Assembly: GCA_902772685.1 (NCBI GenBank) | Contig: CACYBO010000011.1 | Location: 1 to 14,883, forward strand | DNA from: an uncultured Eubacteriales bacterium | GTDB taxonomy: Bacteria; Bacillota; Clostridia; Peptostreptococcales; Anaerovoracaceae | DNA: 14,883 bases | Reading direction: 5' to 3' | Shown here: piece after piece, positions 13,248-14,883 of the stretch | Layout of the letters: the number at the start of each line of letters is the position of its first letter | Position numbering within the stretch: the first letter of the stretch is position 1 | The notes under the pieces: model-generated | What the model was told of the DNA's origin: nothing | Database searches by the model: none | What the model saw: only the letters and a program-made list of their open reading frames with translations | Translations under genes and position numbers: made by a program

Positions 13248-14825
13248 TTATAACAGCGGTGCAATCAACTTCGCAACAGGTCCCATGATCTTATAGAACA
13301 CCCCCATATCTCGGACTGTCTCTAATGTGATCTCTCTGCACTTCGCCAGAGTGTCCTGGAAATCACGTTCTATTTCAGAAATGCAGTCGGTCCTATACAT
13401 ATAGGTGGCACACTCGAAGTGATGATACAGACTCCGGTAATCCAGGTTAATGGTGCCGACCACGGCCTTTTCATCATCACAGGTCCACACTTTCGCGTGG
13501 ACGAATCCAGGCGTGTACTCGTAGATTTTTACGCCGGCTTCCAACAGCTCCCGGTAATGAGATTTTGCCAGTGAATATGCGATTTTCTTATCAGGGATGC
13601 CGGGCAGAATCAGTTTCACATCGATTCCCCGCTGTCCCGCATACTTCAGCGCTGTGGCCAGTTCTCCATCCAGAATCAGGTACGGCGTCATGACGTGAAC
13701 GTAACGCCCTGCCCGGTTAAGAATATCCATATAGACCGCTTCGCCCACCTTGTCCTCATCCAGCGGACAGTCGCAGAACGGAATGACGTAGCCGGAGGAA
13801 TGAATCCGGTCGCTGTCCGCTGCCGGGGCATATACCTCTTTGAAATCCGGTTTGTCATCCTCCGTTATATTCCACATCTGTAAAAACATCAGTGTGAAGC
13901 TGCGGACTGCATCGCCCTTCAGCATAACTGCTGTATCCTTCCAGTGGCCAAACCGCTCAACTGCATTGATATATTCGTCCGCAAGATTAACGCCGCCATT
14001 AAACGCGACCTTTCCGTCGATAACGCAGATTTTGCGGTGATCTCTGTAATTATAGTGGGAAGAAAGAAACGGCATGATCGGCGCATACGATTTGGCTTTG
14101 ATGCCTTCCGCCTCCAGAAGTTTGCAGTAGTTGGAAGGAAGTGTTGATATCTCGCACATGCCGTCAAACATCACGCGCACATCTACACCTTCCTTTGCCT
14201 TTGCAATCAGAATCTCAAGAATCTTACCCCACATATACCCTTCTTCGATGATGAAGTACTCCATGAAGATGTACTTCTCCGCCTTTGACAGTTCTTCAAG
14301 CATTGCCTGGAACTTCTCTTCCCCGGAGGGGAAATATGTTGTTTCTGTTTCCGCAAAAGCAGGAAAACAGCCGCTGCGGTTCAGGTATGTCACAAGGTCA
14401 TCGGTATAGCTGTCTTCCTCCCGCAGCCGTTTGATCACCTGTGGATCCTGCGGAATCGCATCTTTTGTCTCTGCAATCCTCTGATTCGCCTTTTCTTTAA
14501 TCAAGCGGTGACCCGTATTGGTCTGGGTAAACAAAAGCATGAGAGCACCCGCGACCTGGAGGACAGATATGATCAGCATCCATGTCAGTTTCGCAGTAGA
14601 GTCCATCTTGCTGTTGAACAGATAGAGCAAAATGATCAATGTGAAAATGGTCAATCCGATATAGAAATGGTGCAGAAAGTCCTGCATCAGAATAATTGGC
14701 AGTATCAGAACGGCCAGTTCCAATAAGATCAGCACCACGATAATAAAGAATCTGCTGAAAATCAGACCAAGTATTCCTTTCTTTTTTGGCTTCGCCAAAC
14801 GGGTTATGCTTTCCACTTCACTCAT
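13248..14825 (-). CDS. cls: Cardiolipin synthase (phospholipase D family)
   Basis: 525 residues, as usual for the two-helix Cls type. It joins two phosphatidylglycerol molecules into cardiolipin and glycerol at the cytoplasmic membrane. Membrane helices lie at about 25-47, 55-71 and 82-100, followed by two phospholipase D domains. HKD motif 1 is HRKICVIDGKVAFNGG (His263, Lys265, Asp270) and motif 2 is HAKVWTCDDEKAVVGTINLD (His443, Lys445, Asp450); both catalytic sets are intact. A basic stretch, RLAKPKKKG at 9-17, precedes the first helix. The ATG at 14825 has AAGGGGG 7-8 bases upstream. It follows the end of another gene by 11 bases and precedes the NUP gene by 5, so it is inside an operon whose promoter lies beyond the window. 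Confidence 0.96.
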   Translation of the reverse strand: MSEVESITRLAKPKKKGILGLIFSRFFIIVVLILLELAVLILPIILMQDFLHHFYIGLTIFTLIILLYLFNSKMDSTAKLTWMLIISVLQVAGALMLLFTQTNTGHRLIKEKANQRIAETKDAIPQDPQVIKRLREEDSYTDDLVTYLNRSGCFPAFAETETTYFPSGEEKFQAMLEELSKAEKYIFMEYFIIEEGYMWGKILEILIAKAKEGVDVRVMFDGMCEISTLPSNYCKLLEAEGIKAKSYAPIMPFLSSHYNYRDHRKICVIDGKVAFNGGVNLADEYINAVERFGHWKDTAVMLKGDAVRSFTLMFLQMWNITEDDKPDFKEVYAPAADSDRIHSSGYVIPFCDCPLDEDKVGEAVYMDILNRAGRYVHVMTPYLILDGELATALKYAGQRGIDVKLILPGIPDKKIAYSLAKSHYRELLEAGVKIYEYTPGFVHAKVWTCDDEKAVVGTINLDYRSLYHHFECATYMYRTDCISEIERDFQDTLAKCREITLETVRDMGVFYKIMGPVAKLIAPLL

Positions 14826-14836
14826 CGCTTTCCCCC

Positions 14837-14883
14837 TTATTCTCCGATATCTTCTCCTTCGATATCCTCCGGAACTTCCGGTT
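14837..14883 (-). CDS. Acidic C-terminal tail of an upstream gene (5' part outside window)
   Basis: On the minus strand a frame entering from the window edge gives PEVPEDIEGEDIGE and stops at TAA 14837-14839, 11 bases before the cls start and overlapping its ribosome site. Repeated Pro, Glu and Asp and the close spacing suggest the tail of a cotranscribed gene, but 14 codons are too few to name it. Confidence 0.45.
   Translation of the reverse strand, partial: PEVPEDIEGEDIGE

Overview
The window looks like chromosomal DNA of an anaerobic Bacillota (class Clostridia) with mid-range base composition. The signs are strong AGGAGG-type ribosome sites, short intergenic gaps, GTG and TTG starts, an oxygen-sensitive iron-sulfur cysteine desulfidase, a CGGC-domain protein, and a lysine-rich secreted repeat protein. 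No genus can be named from the sequence alone. No rRNA, tRNA, CRISPR array, insertion sequence or phage gene was seen. Apart from the first gene, every intact gene lies on the minus strand, so the blocks below are transcribed from right to left.

Right end, 14883 to 11109: one apparent operon. It holds the acidic tail of an unseen gene, a cardiolipin synthase, a lipoprotein of the purine nucleoside permease (NUP) family, an unrecognised 156-residue protein, and a CGGC-domain cysteine protein with its own extended -10 promoter. It closes with a strong terminator at 11109-11149. Next, 11072-10457 is a single-gene unit with promoter, 143-residue helical protein and terminator.

Middle, 10406 to 5899: an EamA-type exporter, then a membrane-anchored SpoIIE/RsbU-type phosphatase, an isochorismatase-like cysteine hydrolase, a 44-residue membrane peptide and a GNAT acetyltransferase, tightly packed. 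A near-consensus promoter with an inverted repeat filling its spacer then drives a small protein built from exact 24-residue repeats, followed by a terminator.

Left part, 5859 to 755: a four-gene operon of a ClC-type chloride transporter, an MscS channel, a CyuA-family cysteine desulfidase and an APC amino acid permease. It reads as amino acid uptake and breakdown (ammonia and sulfide release) joined to ion and turgor control; an acid or osmotic stress role is an inference. At 573-725 lies a decayed piece of a short-chain dehydrogenase, and at 1-579 on the plus strand the 3' end of a secreted repeat protein with a BamE/SmpA-like C-terminal cap.

Most enzyme families are recognisable. The least explained items are the 24-residue-repeat protein and its operator-like promoter, the 44-residue peptide, the 143- and 156-residue proteins, and a terminator motif whose loop is shared between two loci.
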